Below are positions 1 through 7,984 of a stretch of 29,014 bases of DNA, one piece after another. Made by a program: the position numbers and the translations under genes. Each line of letters starts with the position of its first letter. The stretch's first letter is position 1. The notes under the pieces are model-generated. The model was not told the DNA's origin and did not search any database. It saw only the letters and a program-made list of their open reading frames with translations. The stretch comes from Streptomyces sp. NRRL F-6492 (GTDB lineage: Bacteria > Actinomycetota > Actinomycetes > Streptomycetales > Streptomycetaceae): NCBI RefSeq assembly GCF_001280125.1, contig NZ_LGEG01000272.1, forward strand, positions 1-29,014, read 5' to 3'.

Positions 1-48
1 CTCCCCCGCACCCCCGCCCACACTCCCGCCCCCTTCGGAGGAGAGCCC

Positions 49-1326
49 GTGAGGGTGCCGCGGCGGCCCGCCTGGACCGCGACCCTCACCTGGAAGGCCG
101 CCGTGTTCATCGCGGTGATGTGCTGCGCCCTCGCCGCGCTGCTCGGCGCCCTCGTCCACGTGTCCGTGACCCGGCAGACCGTGGACGACGCCCGGCAGAA
201 GGCGCTGGTCCGGCTCGGCGAGGTCACCGACCTGTACGAGGCGGGCGAGCCGCTCCCCCGGTTCGCGGGCGTCGACCCGCCGGACCTCCCGGCCCCGCTG
301 CGGGTCCTCGCCCTGCGCGGCGAGCGCGGCACGGTGGTCGCGGACCGCGGGGGCCGGCCGGCGATGTGGGCGGCGGGCCCCGCCGACGGCCGGGCCCTCG
401 CCGTGCGCCTCGACCACACACAGAGCGCCGAGACGATCGACGCGCTCGGCCGTTCGCTCCTCGGCTCCTCCGTCCTGGCGATCGGGGCGACCCTGCTCGT
501 GGGCGTCTTCGCCGTCACCCGGGTCACCCGCCGGCTGCACCTCACCGCCCGGGTGGCCCGCCGGATCAGCGCGGGTGACCTCGACGCGCGCGTGGACGAC
601 CCGAGGACGAAGGACCCCTCCCGCCCCCAGGACGAGGTGGCGACCGTCTCCGGCGCGCTCGACACCATGGCCTCCTCCCTCCAGCGGAAGCTGCAGAGCG
701 AGCAGCGGTTCACCGCCGACGTGGCGCACGAGCTGCGCACCCCGCTGACCGGGCTCACCGCGGCGGCCGAGCTGCTGCCGGAGGGGCGCCCCTCGGAGCT
801 CGTGCGGGACCGGGTGCGGGCGATGCGCGGGCTCACCGAGGACCTCCTGGAGATCTCGCGGCTCGACGCCCGCAACGAGACCGTGGACCTGGCGGCGCAC
901 GAACTCGGCCCGCTCGCCGGGCGGGTGGTCCGCGCCTCGGGCACGGAGACGGAGGTGCGGATCGTCCGGGACGCCACCGTGGAGACGGACCGGCGGCGCC
1001 TGGAGCGGGTCCTCGGCAATCTGGTGGCCAACGCCCACAAGCACGGGGCGCCCCCGGTGGTGGTCACGGTGGACGGCCCGGTGGTGTCCGTGCGGGACCA
1101 CGGGCCCGGGTATCCCGCGTACCTGCTGGAGTCCGGGCCGCAGCGGTTCCGCACCGAGAGCGGGGGCAAGGGGCACGGCCTGGGGCTGACCATCGCGGTG
1201 GGGCAGGCGGAGGTGATCGGCGCCGAGCTGGTCTTCGCCGGGGCGCCCGGCGGGGGCGCCGAGGCCCGGCTGCGGCTCCCCGAGTACGCACACCTGTCCG
1301 ATCCGCCGCCGGAGGGGAACGCCTGA
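49..1326 (+). CDS. Two-component sensor histidine kinase
   Basis: This is a membrane-bound histidine kinase of 425 residues. One hydrophobic segment lies at about residues 16-40 and a second at about 137-158, enclosing a short extracytoplasmic sensor region. A HAMP linker follows (about 160-215). The H-box reads DVAHELRTPL with the phospho-acceptor His at residue 227. The ATPase domain has an N-box (NLVANAHKHG) and G-boxes DHGPGYP and GKGHGLGL. The GTG start at 49 has a strong ribosome site (GGAGGAGAG) just upstream. The cognate response regulator is normally encoded directly upstream, which would be outside the window; I infer this from the family. The next genes are a SEDS/PBP pair, so a wall-related signal is possible but not shown. 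I could not assign it to a named system such as CseC, which is longer. Confidence 0.93.
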   Translation: MRVPRRPAWTATLTWKAAVFIAVMCCALAALLGALVHVSVTRQTVDDARQKALVRLGEVTDLYEAGEPLPRFAGVDPPDLPAPLRVLALRGERGTVVADRGGRPAMWAAGPADGRALAVRLDHTQSAETIDALGRSLLGSSVLAIGATLLVGVFAVTRVTRRLHLTARVARRISAGDLDARVDDPRTKDPSRPQDEVATVSGALDTMASSLQRKLQSEQRFTADVAHELRTPLTGLTAAAELLPEGRPSELVRDRVRAMRGLTEDLLEISRLDARNETVDLAAHELGPLAGRVVRASGTETEVRIVRDATVETDRRRLERVLGNLVANAHKHGAPPVVVTVDGPVVSVRDHGPGYPAYLLESGPQRFRTESGGKGHGLGLTIAVGQAEVIGAELVFAGAPGGGAEARLRLPEYAHLSDPPPEGNA

Positions 1327-1404
1327 GGGCTCCCGAGAGCGACCGGGGGGCCCGGGGGCGCCGGAGGGCCGCGGAGGAGCACGGCGGCACACCGTCACAC
1401 AAAA

Positions 1405-1433
1405 GGGACATAGCGCGCACCGCTTGCTACGTT
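1405..1433 (+). promoter_or_regulatory. Putative leaderless promoter of the SEDS gene
   Basis: A -35-like GGGACA (1405-1410) is followed by a 17-nt spacer and a -10-like TACGTT (1428-1433). The ATG at 1441 begins 7 nt after the -10 hexamer, so transcription would start at or next to the initiation codon. There is no Shine-Dalgarno sequence. This separates the SEDS/PBP pair transcriptionally from the kinase. Confidence 0.55.
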
Positions 1434-1440
1434 GCGCTCC

Positions 1441-2820
1441 ATGACCGCACCGCGAACGGACGCGCCCCCGCCCGGCGTACGCGTCCCGAAGCGCCGCGGC
1501 GTGGAACTCTCCCTCCTCGTCTGCGCCGTCCTCATCTCCGTCTACGGCTACGCCGCGGTCGGTCTCGCCCGCGGCGGCGCCGTGCCGCCGGACGCCGCCC
1601 GCTACGGGGCCGGGCTCGGCCTGCTCGCGCTCGTCGCCCACCTCGCGGTCCGCTTCGGCGCCCCGTACGCCGACCCGCTGCTGCTGCCGATCGCGGTCCT
1701 GCTCAACGGCCTCGGCCTGGCCCTGATCCACCGGCTCGACCTGGAGACGCCGTACGACCGGGCCGCGGCCACCCAGCTGGTCTGGTCGGCGCTCGGGGTG
1801 ACGCTCTTCATCCTGGTGGTGCTGCTGCTGCGCGACCACCGCACGCTCCAGGGGTACGCGTACGTCTCCGTCGCCGCCGCGCTCGGCCTGATGCTGCTGC
1901 CGATCTTCTTCCCCGCCGTGAACGGCGCCAGGATCTGGATCAGGATCGGCGGGCTCTCCTTCCAGCCGGGCGAGTTCGCCAAGATCCTGCTGGCGGTCTT
2001 CTTCGCCGCGTACCTCGCCGCCAACCGCAACGCCCTCGCGTACACCGGCCGCCGGATCTGGAAGTTCCAGTTCCCCTCGGGGCGGGTGCTCGGGCCCGTC
2101 GTGGCGATCTGGCTGCTCAGCGTCGGCGTCCTCGTCCTGGAGCGGGACCTCGGCACCTCGCTGCTCTTCTTCGGCCTCTTCGTGATCATGCTGTACGTGG
2201 CGACCGGCCGGACCGGCTGGATCGCGGTCGGCCTGGTGCTCGCCTCGGCCGGCGCCTTCCTGGTCGGCTCGCTCGAACCGCACGTCCACAGCCGGGTGCA
2301 GGACTGGCTCGACCCCTTCGCCTCGATCCGGGCGGGCGAGGGGCCGGGACAGCTCGCCCAGTCCCTGTTCTCCTTCGCGGCCGGCGGGATGCTCGGCACC
2401 GGGCTCGGCCTCGGCCACTCCGTGCTCATCGGCTTCGCCGCCAAGTCCGACTTCATCCTGGCGACGGCCGGCGAGGAGCTGGGGCTCGTCGGCCTGACCG
2501 CGCTCTTCCTGCTGTACGCGCTGTTCGTCGGCCGCGGCTACCGCGCCGGCCTCCTGCTGCGCGACCCCTTCGGGCGGCTCCTCGCGATCGGGCTCGCCTC
2601 GATCGTGGCGCTCCAGGTCTTCGTGATCGCGGGCGGGGTGATGGGGCTCATCCCGCTGACCGGCATGGCGATGCCGTTCCTGGCACAGGGAGGCTCCTCG
2701 GTGGTGACCAACTGGGTGATCGTCGCCCTCCTCGTCCGGGTGAGCGACTCGGCCCGCGCCCCGCGCCCGGAGACGGCCGGCACCGGCGAGCCGGAGCGGG
2801 TCAAGGAGGGGGCCGCGTGA
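1441..2820 (+). CDS. SEDS-family peptidoglycan polymerase (RodA/FtsW type)
   Basis: This is a polytopic membrane protein of 459 residues with about ten hydrophobic helices. SEDS proteins polymerise lipid II into glycan strands together with a class B PBP. Visible family signatures are ERDLGTSLLFFG, with the conserved Asp at residue 236, and ATAGEELGLVG in the C-terminal half. The ATG at 1441 was chosen over an in-frame TTG at 1432 because a promoter-like element ends 7 nt upstream of the ATG, which would make the TTG untranscribed or 5'-truncated. The stop overlaps the GTG of the next gene by 4 bp, so the two are translationally coupled. Streptomycetes carry several SEDS/PBP pairs (division, spore wall, elongation). 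The sequence alone does not say which this is, and no mreB or ftsZ genes are nearby. Confidence 0.93.
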   Translation: MTAPRTDAPPPGVRVPKRRGVELSLLVCAVLISVYGYAAVGLARGGAVPPDAARYGAGLGLLALVAHLAVRFGAPYADPLLLPIAVLLNGLGLALIHRLDLETPYDRAAATQLVWSALGVTLFILVVLLLRDHRTLQGYAYVSVAAALGLMLLPIFFPAVNGARIWIRIGGLSFQPGEFAKILLAVFFAAYLAANRNALAYTGRRIWKFQFPSGRVLGPVVAIWLLSVGVLVLERDLGTSLLFFGLFVIMLYVATGRTGWIAVGLVLASAGAFLVGSLEPHVHSRVQDWLDPFASIRAGEGPGQLAQSLFSFAAGGMLGTGLGLGHSVLIGFAAKSDFILATAGEELGLVGLTALFLLYALFVGRGYRAGLLLRDPFGRLLAIGLASIVALQVFVIAGGVMGLIPLTGMAMPFLAQGGSSVVTNWVIVALLVRVSDSARAPRPETAGTGEPERVKEGAA

Positions 2821-4292
2821 CCCGCTACATCCGGCGCGCGGCCGGGCTCTGCCTCCTCCTCCTGGCCGCGCTGTTCGTGAACGCGGGCCGCGTGATGGTC
2901 GTCGAAGCCGGGTCGCTCGACGACGACCCGGCCAACCGGCGGATCGCGATCGGCCGGTACGCGCAGCCGCGCGGCGAGATCGTCGTCGACGGGAGGCCGG
3001 TGACGGCCTCCCGGGACAGCCGGCAGCAGCTGCGCTGGGAACGGACCTACCGCCAGGGGCCGTTGTACGCGCCGGTGACCGGCCACGCCTCCCAGACGTA
3101 CGGCACGACGCTCGTCGAGGACGCCGAGGACGCGGTCCTGGCGGGCACGGAGCCGATGCTGGCGCCGCTGCCGCTCCTGAACGGCCTCACCCGGGGCCGG
3201 GAGCCCGGCGGCGACGTGGTCACCACGATCCGGGCGCCGATGCAGGAGACCGCCTTCCGGGGGCTCGACGGGAAGCGGGGCGCGGTGGTGGCGGTCGAGC
3301 CGGCCACCGGCCGGATCCTGGCGCTCGTCAGCTCGCCCTCGTACGACCCGGGGGTGCTCTCCGGGACGGGCACGGGGGTGAAGGAGGCGTGGGAGCGGCT
3401 GAACTCCTCGCCGGGCCGGCCGATGCTGAACCGGGCGCTGCGGCAGACGTACCCGCCGGGCTCCACGTTCAAGATCGTGACGGCCGCGGCGGCCCTGGAC
3501 GCGGGCGTGGTGCGGGACGTGGACGCGCCGACGGACACCCCGGACCCGTTCGTGCTGCCGGGCACCCGGCAGGTGCTGCCGAACGAGGCGGAGGACTGCG
3601 GCGACGCCTCCCTCGCGTACGCGCTCCGGTGGTCGTGCAACACGGTGATGGCCGGGCTCGGGGTGGAGGTGGGCCTGACGGGGATGGTCGACGCGGTGGA
3701 GCGGTTCGGCTTCAACGACACGGGGCTGCGGGTGCCGTCGTGGGTGGCGAAGTCCACCTTCGACCGGGAGATGAGCCCGGACCAGCTGGCCCTGTCGTCG
3801 ATCGGGCAGTTCGACACGACGGCGACCCCGCTCCAGATGGCGATGGTGGCGGCGGCGGTCGCCAACAACGGCGAGATCGCCCGCCCGCACCTCGTCGACC
3901 GCACGACGACCTCCGGCGGCGTGACCGTGGAGCGGACCGCCCGGCGCGGCTACCGGCAGGCGATGAACCCCTCGACGGCGCTCCGGCTCCAGGAGCTGAT
4001 GGTGCGGGCCGTGGAGGAGGGGACGGGGGCGAACGCGGCGATCCCCGGGGCCCGGGTCGGCGGCAAGACCGGCACGGCCCAGCACGGCTTCGGCAACACC
4101 GGCACCCCCTACGCCTGGTTCATCGCCTGGGCGCAGGGCGAGGACTCCGCCCGGCCGGCGGTGGCGGTGGCGGTGGTCGTCGAGGACGCGGAGGCCTCCC
4201 GTACGGACATCAGCGGGGGCGGCAGCGCGGCGCCGATCGCGAAGGCGGTGATGGAGGAGGCGCTGCGACTGGAGACGGAGGGCCGGCGGTAG
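2817..4292 (+). CDS. Class B penicillin-binding protein (transpeptidase)
   Basis: This is a peptidoglycan DD-transpeptidase of 491 residues that would crosslink strands made by the upstream SEDS partner. It has one N-terminal membrane anchor (about residues 5-22), a dimerisation region, and a transpeptidase domain with all three active-site motifs: STFK with Ser216, SCN at 273-275, and KTG at 417-419. There is no glycosyltransferase domain and no PASTA repeat at the C-terminus. That fits the PbpA/PBP2-type partner of RodA-like proteins rather than a bifunctional PBP. The GTG start overlaps the upstream stop (GTGA). The following 140-bp gap is filled by a tandem repeat and shows no ordinary terminator hairpin. 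Confidence 0.95.
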   Translation: MTRYIRRAAGLCLLLLAALFVNAGRVMVVEAGSLDDDPANRRIAIGRYAQPRGEIVVDGRPVTASRDSRQQLRWERTYRQGPLYAPVTGHASQTYGTTLVEDAEDAVLAGTEPMLAPLPLLNGLTRGREPGGDVVTTIRAPMQETAFRGLDGKRGAVVAVEPATGRILALVSSPSYDPGVLSGTGTGVKEAWERLNSSPGRPMLNRALRQTYPPGSTFKIVTAAAALDAGVVRDVDAPTDTPDPFVLPGTRQVLPNEAEDCGDASLAYALRWSCNTVMAGLGVEVGLTGMVDAVERFGFNDTGLRVPSWVAKSTFDREMSPDQLALSSIGQFDTTATPLQMAMVAAAVANNGEIARPHLVDRTTTSGGVTVERTARRGYRQAMNPSTALRLQELMVRAVEEGTGANAAIPGARVGGKTGTAQHGFGNTGTPYAWFIAWAQGEDSARPAVAVAVVVEDAEASRTDISGGGSAAPIAKAVMEEALRLETEGRR

Positions 4293-4305
4293 GCCGCCGG
4301 GGCCG

Positions 4306-4479
4306 CCCGGCGGCCGTCATCCCGTGCCCGCCCGGATCACGGCGGTCACTCCGCGCCCGCCTCGATCGCCGCCGTCGGCGCGCCCCCGCCCGGATCACGG
4401 CCGTCACTCCGCCCCCGCCCGGATCACGGCCGTCACTCCCCGCCCGCCTCGATCGCCGCCGTCACCTCGGCCGCCCGGT
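4306..4479. repeat. 29-bp tandem repeat array overlapping a gene 3' end
   Basis: The tetranucleotide GATC recurs at 4335, 4364, 4393, 4422 and 4451, exactly 29 bp apart each time. A degenerate copy precedes the first, starting at 4306. A typical unit on the + strand contains GATCACGGCCGTCACTCC followed by GCCCCCGCCCG. The array fills the gap between the PBP stop and the stop of the minus-strand di-iron gene. Its last copy encodes that protein's final residues (VTAAIEAGGE). There are no unique spacers, so this is not a CRISPR array. Confidence 0.9.
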
Positions 4480-5536
4480 CCCGTTCCTCCGCCGCGAAGC
4501 GCTCCGCGTCGAGTCGTTCCGCGACCTCCTCGTCCTGGGCCATCAGCAGGTCCAGGCTGGAGTCGCCGAGGTCGAAGACGCCCATGTCCAGGTAGGCCTT
4601 CTGGAGGCGCGGGCCCCACAGGCCGATGTCCTTGACGCAGGGGACGATCCGGCTGAAGAGCAGCTTGCGGAAGAGCCGGAGGAACTCGCTGCGCTCGGTC
4701 AGCTCCTCGGCCTCCTTGCGCGCGACGCCGAAGTTCACCAGGACGTCGGTGGCGCGCAGCCGGTCGCGCATCAGGTGGCAGCCCTCGATGACGAACTCCT
4801 CGCGCTCGCGGAGTTCGGCGTCCGAGAGCTGCCGGTAGTGGTCGCGCAGGGCCATCCGGCCGAAGGCCACGTGCCGGGCCTCGTCCTGCATCACGTACGC
4901 GAGGATCTGCTTCGGCAGCGGCTTGTCGGTGGTGTCGCGGATCATGCCGAAGGCGGCGAGGGCGAGGCCCTCGATGAGGACCTGCATGCCGAGGTAGGGC
5001 ATGTCCCAGCGGGAGTCGCGCAGGGTGTCGTCGAGGAGGCCCTTGAGGTTGTCGTCGATCGGGTAGAGCATCCCGACCTTCTCGTGGAGGAAGCGGCCGT
5101 AGATCTCGGCGTGCCGGGCCTCGTCCATGGTCTGGGTGGCCGAGTAGAACTTGGCGTCGAGGTCGGGGACGGACTCCACGATCCGGGCGGCGCAGATCAT
5201 GGCGCCCTGCTCGCCGTGGAGGAACTGGCTGAACTGCCAGGAGGAGTAGTGGCGGCGCAGCTCGCCCCTGTCCCTGTCGGTCAGCTTGGCCCAGTGGCGG
5301 GTGCCGTGGAGGTCCAGGGCCTCGTCCGGGGTGCCGAGCGGGTCGTACGGGTCGACCTCCAGGTCCCAGTCGATGCGGGTGGCGCCGTCCCACTGCTTGT
5401 CCTTGCCCTTCCGGTAGAGGGCGAGGAGGCGGTCGCGGCCGTCGTCGTAGTCCCAGGAGAAGCGGGCGGCGCCGACGGCCGGCACGTCCCAGACGGCTCC
5501 GTCGGGGGCGTTCGCGTAGAGGTCGTGCGTCGACAT
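4433..5536 (-). CDS. Ferritin-like di-iron oxidase/oxygenase (unknown substrate)
   Basis: The protein has 367 residues and carries two copies of the carboxylate-bridged di-iron signature EX28DEARH: Glu109 with DEARH at 138-142, and Glu189 with DEARH at 218-222. That gives the four-Glu, two-His site typical of ribonucleotide reductase R2, soluble desaturases and related monooxygenases. I infer an O2-activating enzyme whose substrate I cannot name. The ATG at 5536 has a good ribosome site (GGAAGGAG). It is transcribed divergently from a second di-iron gene across a 169-bp gap. The C-terminal codons lie inside a 29-bp tandem repeat, so the tail length could vary between strains. It lacks the third His seen in the AurF-like neighbour (Val215 at the equivalent position). 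Confidence 0.82.
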   Translation of the reverse strand: MSTHDLYANAPDGAVWDVPAVGAARFSWDYDDGRDRLLALYRKGKDKQWDGATRIDWDLEVDPYDPLGTPDEALDLHGTRHWAKLTDRDRGELRRHYSSWQFSQFLHGEQGAMICAARIVESVPDLDAKFYSATQTMDEARHAEIYGRFLHEKVGMLYPIDDNLKGLLDDTLRDSRWDMPYLGMQVLIEGLALAAFGMIRDTTDKPLPKQILAYVMQDEARHVAFGRMALRDHYRQLSDAELREREEFVIEGCHLMRDRLRATDVLVNFGVARKEAEELTERSEFLRLFRKLLFSRIVPCVKDIGLWGPRLQKAYLDMGVFDLGDSSLDLLMAQDEEVAERLDAERFAAEERDRAAEVTAAIEAGGE

Positions 5537-5589
5537 GGACGACTCCTTCCGCCGACCTGCTCAGGTCCGACCCCAGCAGGCTCACATGC

Positions 5590-5608
5590 TGTTGACGCAC
5601 CGTCAACA
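5590..5608. promoter_or_regulatory. 19-bp palindrome, candidate TetR operator
   Basis: The sequence TGTTGACGCACCGTCAACA is a perfect inverted repeat with 8-bp arms and a 3-bp centre. It lies between the two divergent di-iron genes, about 54 bp upstream of the minus-strand start. A TetR-family gene follows the plus-strand di-iron gene, so this is the obvious candidate operator. A TTGACG hexamer inside the palindrome and another at 5625-5630 could serve as -35 elements. Confidence 0.6.
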
Positions 5609-5705
5609 AGTCGTGCGCGAAGGATTGACGGTCCTGCTGACGAGCAGTCCAATAACAGGCGACCCACGGCAATGCCGACGGCGAGCTGCGCGAGGTGTCC
5701 CCGCC

Positions 5706-6641
5706 ATGACCCCCTTCACCGAGCCCGACTTCACCCGCTTCCGGGACGCGCTGGGACCGCTGCGCGACCGCGAGCAGGTCGCCGAACGCCTCCTGGAGTC
5801 CTCGCGCAAGCACTCCTACGACCCCGACACCGAGCTGGACTGGGACGCGCCCTTCGAGCAGGGGAAGTGGTTCTGGCCGCCCGAGCTGGTCTCCCTCTAC
5901 GACACCCCGCTGTGGCGCCGGATGTCCGAGGAGCAGCGGATCGACCTCTCGCGCCACGAGGCGGCCTCGCTGGCCTCGCTCGGGATCTGGTTCGAGATCA
6001 TCCTCATGCAGCTGCTCGTCCGGCACATCTACGACAAGCCGCTGACCAGCCAACACGTGCGGTACGCGCTGACCGAGATCGCCGACGAGTGCCGGCACTC
6101 GATGATGTTCGCCCGGCTGATCCGGCGCGGCGGGACCCCCGAGTACCCGGTGCCGAGGGTCCACCACAACCTCGCGAGGGTCCTGAAGAGCGTCTCCACC
6201 ACCCCGGGCTCCTTCGCCGCCACGCTGCTCGGCGAGGAGATCCTGGACTGGATGCAGCGCCTGACGTTCCCGGACGAGCGGGTGCAGCCCCTGGTGCGCG
6301 GGGTGACGCGGATCCACGTGATCGAGGAGGCCCGCCACGTGCGGTACGCCCGCGAGGAGCTGCGCCGCCAGCTGGTGACCGCCCCCCGCTGGGAGCGGGA
6401 GTTCACCCGGCTGAGCTGCGGCGAGGCCGCCCGGGTCTTCTCGGTCTGCTTCGTCAACCCGGGGGTGTACGAGGCGGTGGGCCTGGACCGGCGCGAGGCC
6501 GTCGCCCAGGTGCGGGCGAGCGGGCACCGGCGGGAGGTCATGCGGGCGGGCGCCGAGCGGCTGACGGACTTCCTGGACGACGTGGGGCTCCTGCGCGGGC
6601 CGGGCCGGCGGCTGTGGAAGGCGTCGGGGCTGCTGGCCTGA
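5706..6641 (+). CDS. AurF-like di-iron N-oxygenase family protein
   Basis: The protein has 311 residues and resembles the AurF (p-aminobenzoate N-oxygenase) family. AurF binds two irons with four Glu and three His. An equivalent set is visible here: Glu98, Glu128 with His131 (DECRH), Glu177 or Glu178 (GEEILDW), and His204, Glu208 and His211 (HVIEEARH). AurF oxidises an aryl amine to a nitro group; the substrate here is unknown. I chose the ATG at 5706 because the protein similarity begins there. The reading frame stays open upstream to 5535, through the promoter region, and no convincing ribosome site marks another start. It is divergent from another di-iron gene and lies 51 bp upstream of a TetR regulator on the same strand. 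No dedicated reductase or ferredoxin gene lies beside it. Confidence 0.85.
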   Translation: MTPFTEPDFTRFRDALGPLRDREQVAERLLESSRKHSYDPDTELDWDAPFEQGKWFWPPELVSLYDTPLWRRMSEEQRIDLSRHEAASLASLGIWFEIILMQLLVRHIYDKPLTSQHVRYALTEIADECRHSMMFARLIRRGGTPEYPVPRVHHNLARVLKSVSTTPGSFAATLLGEEILDWMQRLTFPDERVQPLVRGVTRIHVIEEARHVRYAREELRRQLVTAPRWEREFTRLSCGEAARVFSVCFVNPGVYEAVGLDRREAVAQVRASGHRREVMRAGAERLTDFLDDVGLLRGPGRRLWKASGLLA

Positions 6642-6679
6642 GGGACCCGGTCCGGGCGCCCGCCGGGAAGGCGCGCGGT

Positions 6680-6685
6680 TACGCT
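6680..6685 (+). promoter_or_regulatory. Candidate -10 element for a leaderless tetR transcript
   Basis: TACGCT (6680-6685) sits exactly 7 nt before the ATG at 6693, and there is no Shine-Dalgarno sequence. No clear -35 element is visible at the expected distance, so this is a weak call. If real, tetR would have its own transcript as well as any read-through from the di-iron gene. Confidence 0.35.
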
Positions 6686-6692
6686 GCGGGGC

Positions 6693-7415
6693 ATGACGAG
6701 TCCCGCCACGCCCGCCTACCGCAGGCTCAGTGTCGAGGAGCGGCGCGGCCAGCTCCTCGACGCGGCCCTGGGGCTCTTCGCCCACCGGACGCCCGAGGAC
6801 GTCTCCCTCGACGACGTCGCCGAGGCGGCCGGCGTCTCGCGGCCCCTCGTCTACCGCTACTTCCCCGGCGGCAAGCAGCAGCTGTACGAGGCCGCCCTGC
6901 GCTCCTCCGCCGACGCCCTGAACCACTGCTTCGCCGAACCGCTCGACGGGCCGCCCACGGAGCGGCTCGGCCGGGTGCTCGACCGCTACCTGGCCTTCGT
7001 CGACGGGCACGACGCCGGGTTCAGCGCCCTGCTGCGCGGCGGCAGCGTCGTCGAGACCCCGCAGACCACGGCGATCGTGGACGAGGTGCGGCGGGCCGCC
7101 GCCGGGCAGATCCTCCTCCACCTCGGGGTGGAGCGGCCCGGCCCGCGGCTCGGGATGCTGGTCCGGACGTGGATCGCCGCCGTGGAGGCCGCCTCGCTCA
7201 TCTGGCTGGGCGAGGAGAAGCAGCCTGCGGCGGCGGAGCTGCGCGACTGGATGGTCGACCACCTGGTCGCCCTGCTCACCGCGACGGCGGCGGGCGACGG
7301 GGAGACGATGGAGGTCGTCCGGCGGCTGCTCGCCCAGGAGACGTCCGAGGGGCCGGTGGCGGCCCTGGCCCGCCGGGTGATCCCGGTGGTGAGCGAGGCC
7401 GCCCACCTGCTGTGA
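6693..7415 (+). CDS. TetR-family transcriptional regulator
   Basis: The protein has 240 residues with a classic TetR N-terminal DNA-binding domain. Residues about 12-58 include a helix-turn-helix with VSLDDVAEAAGVSRPLVYRYFPGG. The rest is a helical ligand-binding domain with no obvious close relative that I can name. It lies 51 bp downstream of the AurF-like gene on the same strand. The palindrome at 5590-5608, between the divergent di-iron genes, is the likely target. I infer that it represses one or both oxygenase genes until a small-molecule ligand binds. A TACGCT element 7 nt before the ATG suggests a leaderless start. A short-period repeat array follows the stop codon. Confidence 0.93.
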   Translation: MTSPATPAYRRLSVEERRGQLLDAALGLFAHRTPEDVSLDDVAEAAGVSRPLVYRYFPGGKQQLYEAALRSSADALNHCFAEPLDGPPTERLGRVLDRYLAFVDGHDAGFSALLRGGSVVETPQTTAIVDEVRRAAAGQILLHLGVERPGPRLGMLVRTWIAAVEAASLIWLGEEKQPAAAELRDWMVDHLVALLTATAAGDGETMEVVRRLLAQETSEGPVAALARRVIPVVSEAAHLL

Positions 7416-7436
7416 GGCGCGTACGGGGACGGTGGG

Positions 7437-7577
7437 GCCGTACGCGGGGATGCCCAAGCCGTGCGCCGGGCGCCCGGGCCGTGCGCGGGGACTCCCAGGC
7501 CGTACGCCGGGCGCCCAGGCCGCACGCGGGGACGCCCAAGCCGTACGCGGGGACGCCCAGGCCGTGCGCGGGGACGG
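7437..7577. repeat. 20-21 bp tandem repeat array, about seven copies
   Basis: Units start at 7437, 7458, 7478, 7499, 7519, 7540 and 7561. Four units have the form GCCGTACGCGGGGACGCCCA plus one base. Two shorter 20-bp units carry CGCCGGGCGCCC instead, and the last is partial. The array occupies most of the 198-bp gap between tetR and the next gene. Short open frames across it look like translated repeat and have no visible ribosome site. Confidence 0.85.
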
Positions 7578-7613
7578 CGACCCGTCACAGGCGCGGCGGG
7601 AGAGACTGGAGGG

Positions 7614-7910
7614 GTGAGAAGCGAGAACACCCCCTTCCGCGGCGGACCCCTGGACGGCCGGGTCCTGCCGATCCTGCTCGGCCCGACCGGCCACCCGCCG
7701 AAGTGGTACGAGGTCCCGGTCCCCGCGCACGCCGGGAACCCGCCGACGGTGTACGCCTACCGGCGCGAGCCCGCCGGCCACACGAAGCGGCTCGGGCTCC
7801 AGCGCGGCTGGGTCTACGCGTACGCCCCCGGGGGCCGGGAGCGGCGCGAGCTGAGGTGGCCGTGGTCCAAGCCGGGCGGAGAGCACCGGGACTCTGACCC
7901 GACCGGGTGA
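7614..7910 (+). CDS. Small conserved-looking protein of unknown function
   Basis: The GTG at 7614 follows an excellent ribosome site (CTGGAGG) and opens a 98-residue frame. The protein starts [15 protein letters not shown] and contains [15 protein letters not shown] and a Tyr/Trp-rich middle ([20 protein letters not shown]). It has no signal peptide, membrane segment, cysteine or recognisable domain. The composition is sensible for a real protein and unlike the Arg/Pro/Gly-rich shadow frames in this DNA. The reading frame extends upstream into the 21-bp repeat array, but that part looks like translated repeat, so I excluded it. I do not recognise the family. The neighbours do not suggest a role. 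Confidence 0.7.
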   Translation: MRSENTPFRGGPLDGRVLPILLGPTGHPPKWYEVPVPAHAGNPPTVYAYRREPAGHTKRLGLQRGWVYAYAPGGRERRELRWPWSKPGGEHRDSDPTG

Positions 7911-7984
7911 GGGCGCCGGACGCGCCCCCGTTCGTACGGTAATCAGATGAAGTGAACCGTCATCATCCCCGTGGAGGTGGTGAC

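Noticed and set aside
49..1326. Assignment of the kinase as CseC
   Set aside because: CseC is longer in the Streptomyces species I know, and no sigE-cseAB context is visible.
4306..4479. CRISPR array (29-bp period)
   Set aside because: The units abut directly with no unique spacers, and there are no cas genes. It is a simple tandem repeat.
3389..7897. A 1502-residue open frame on the plus strand
   Set aside because: It crosses the PBP, both di-iron genes and tetR in wrong frames. Its product is a low-complexity Arg/Gly/Ala/Pro sequence without domains, a normal artefact of GC-rich DNA.
7911..7984. c-di-AMP (ydaO) riboswitch upstream of the NlpC/P60 gene
   Set aside because: The gap is only 74 bp, too short for this riboswitch, and no matching stems are visible.
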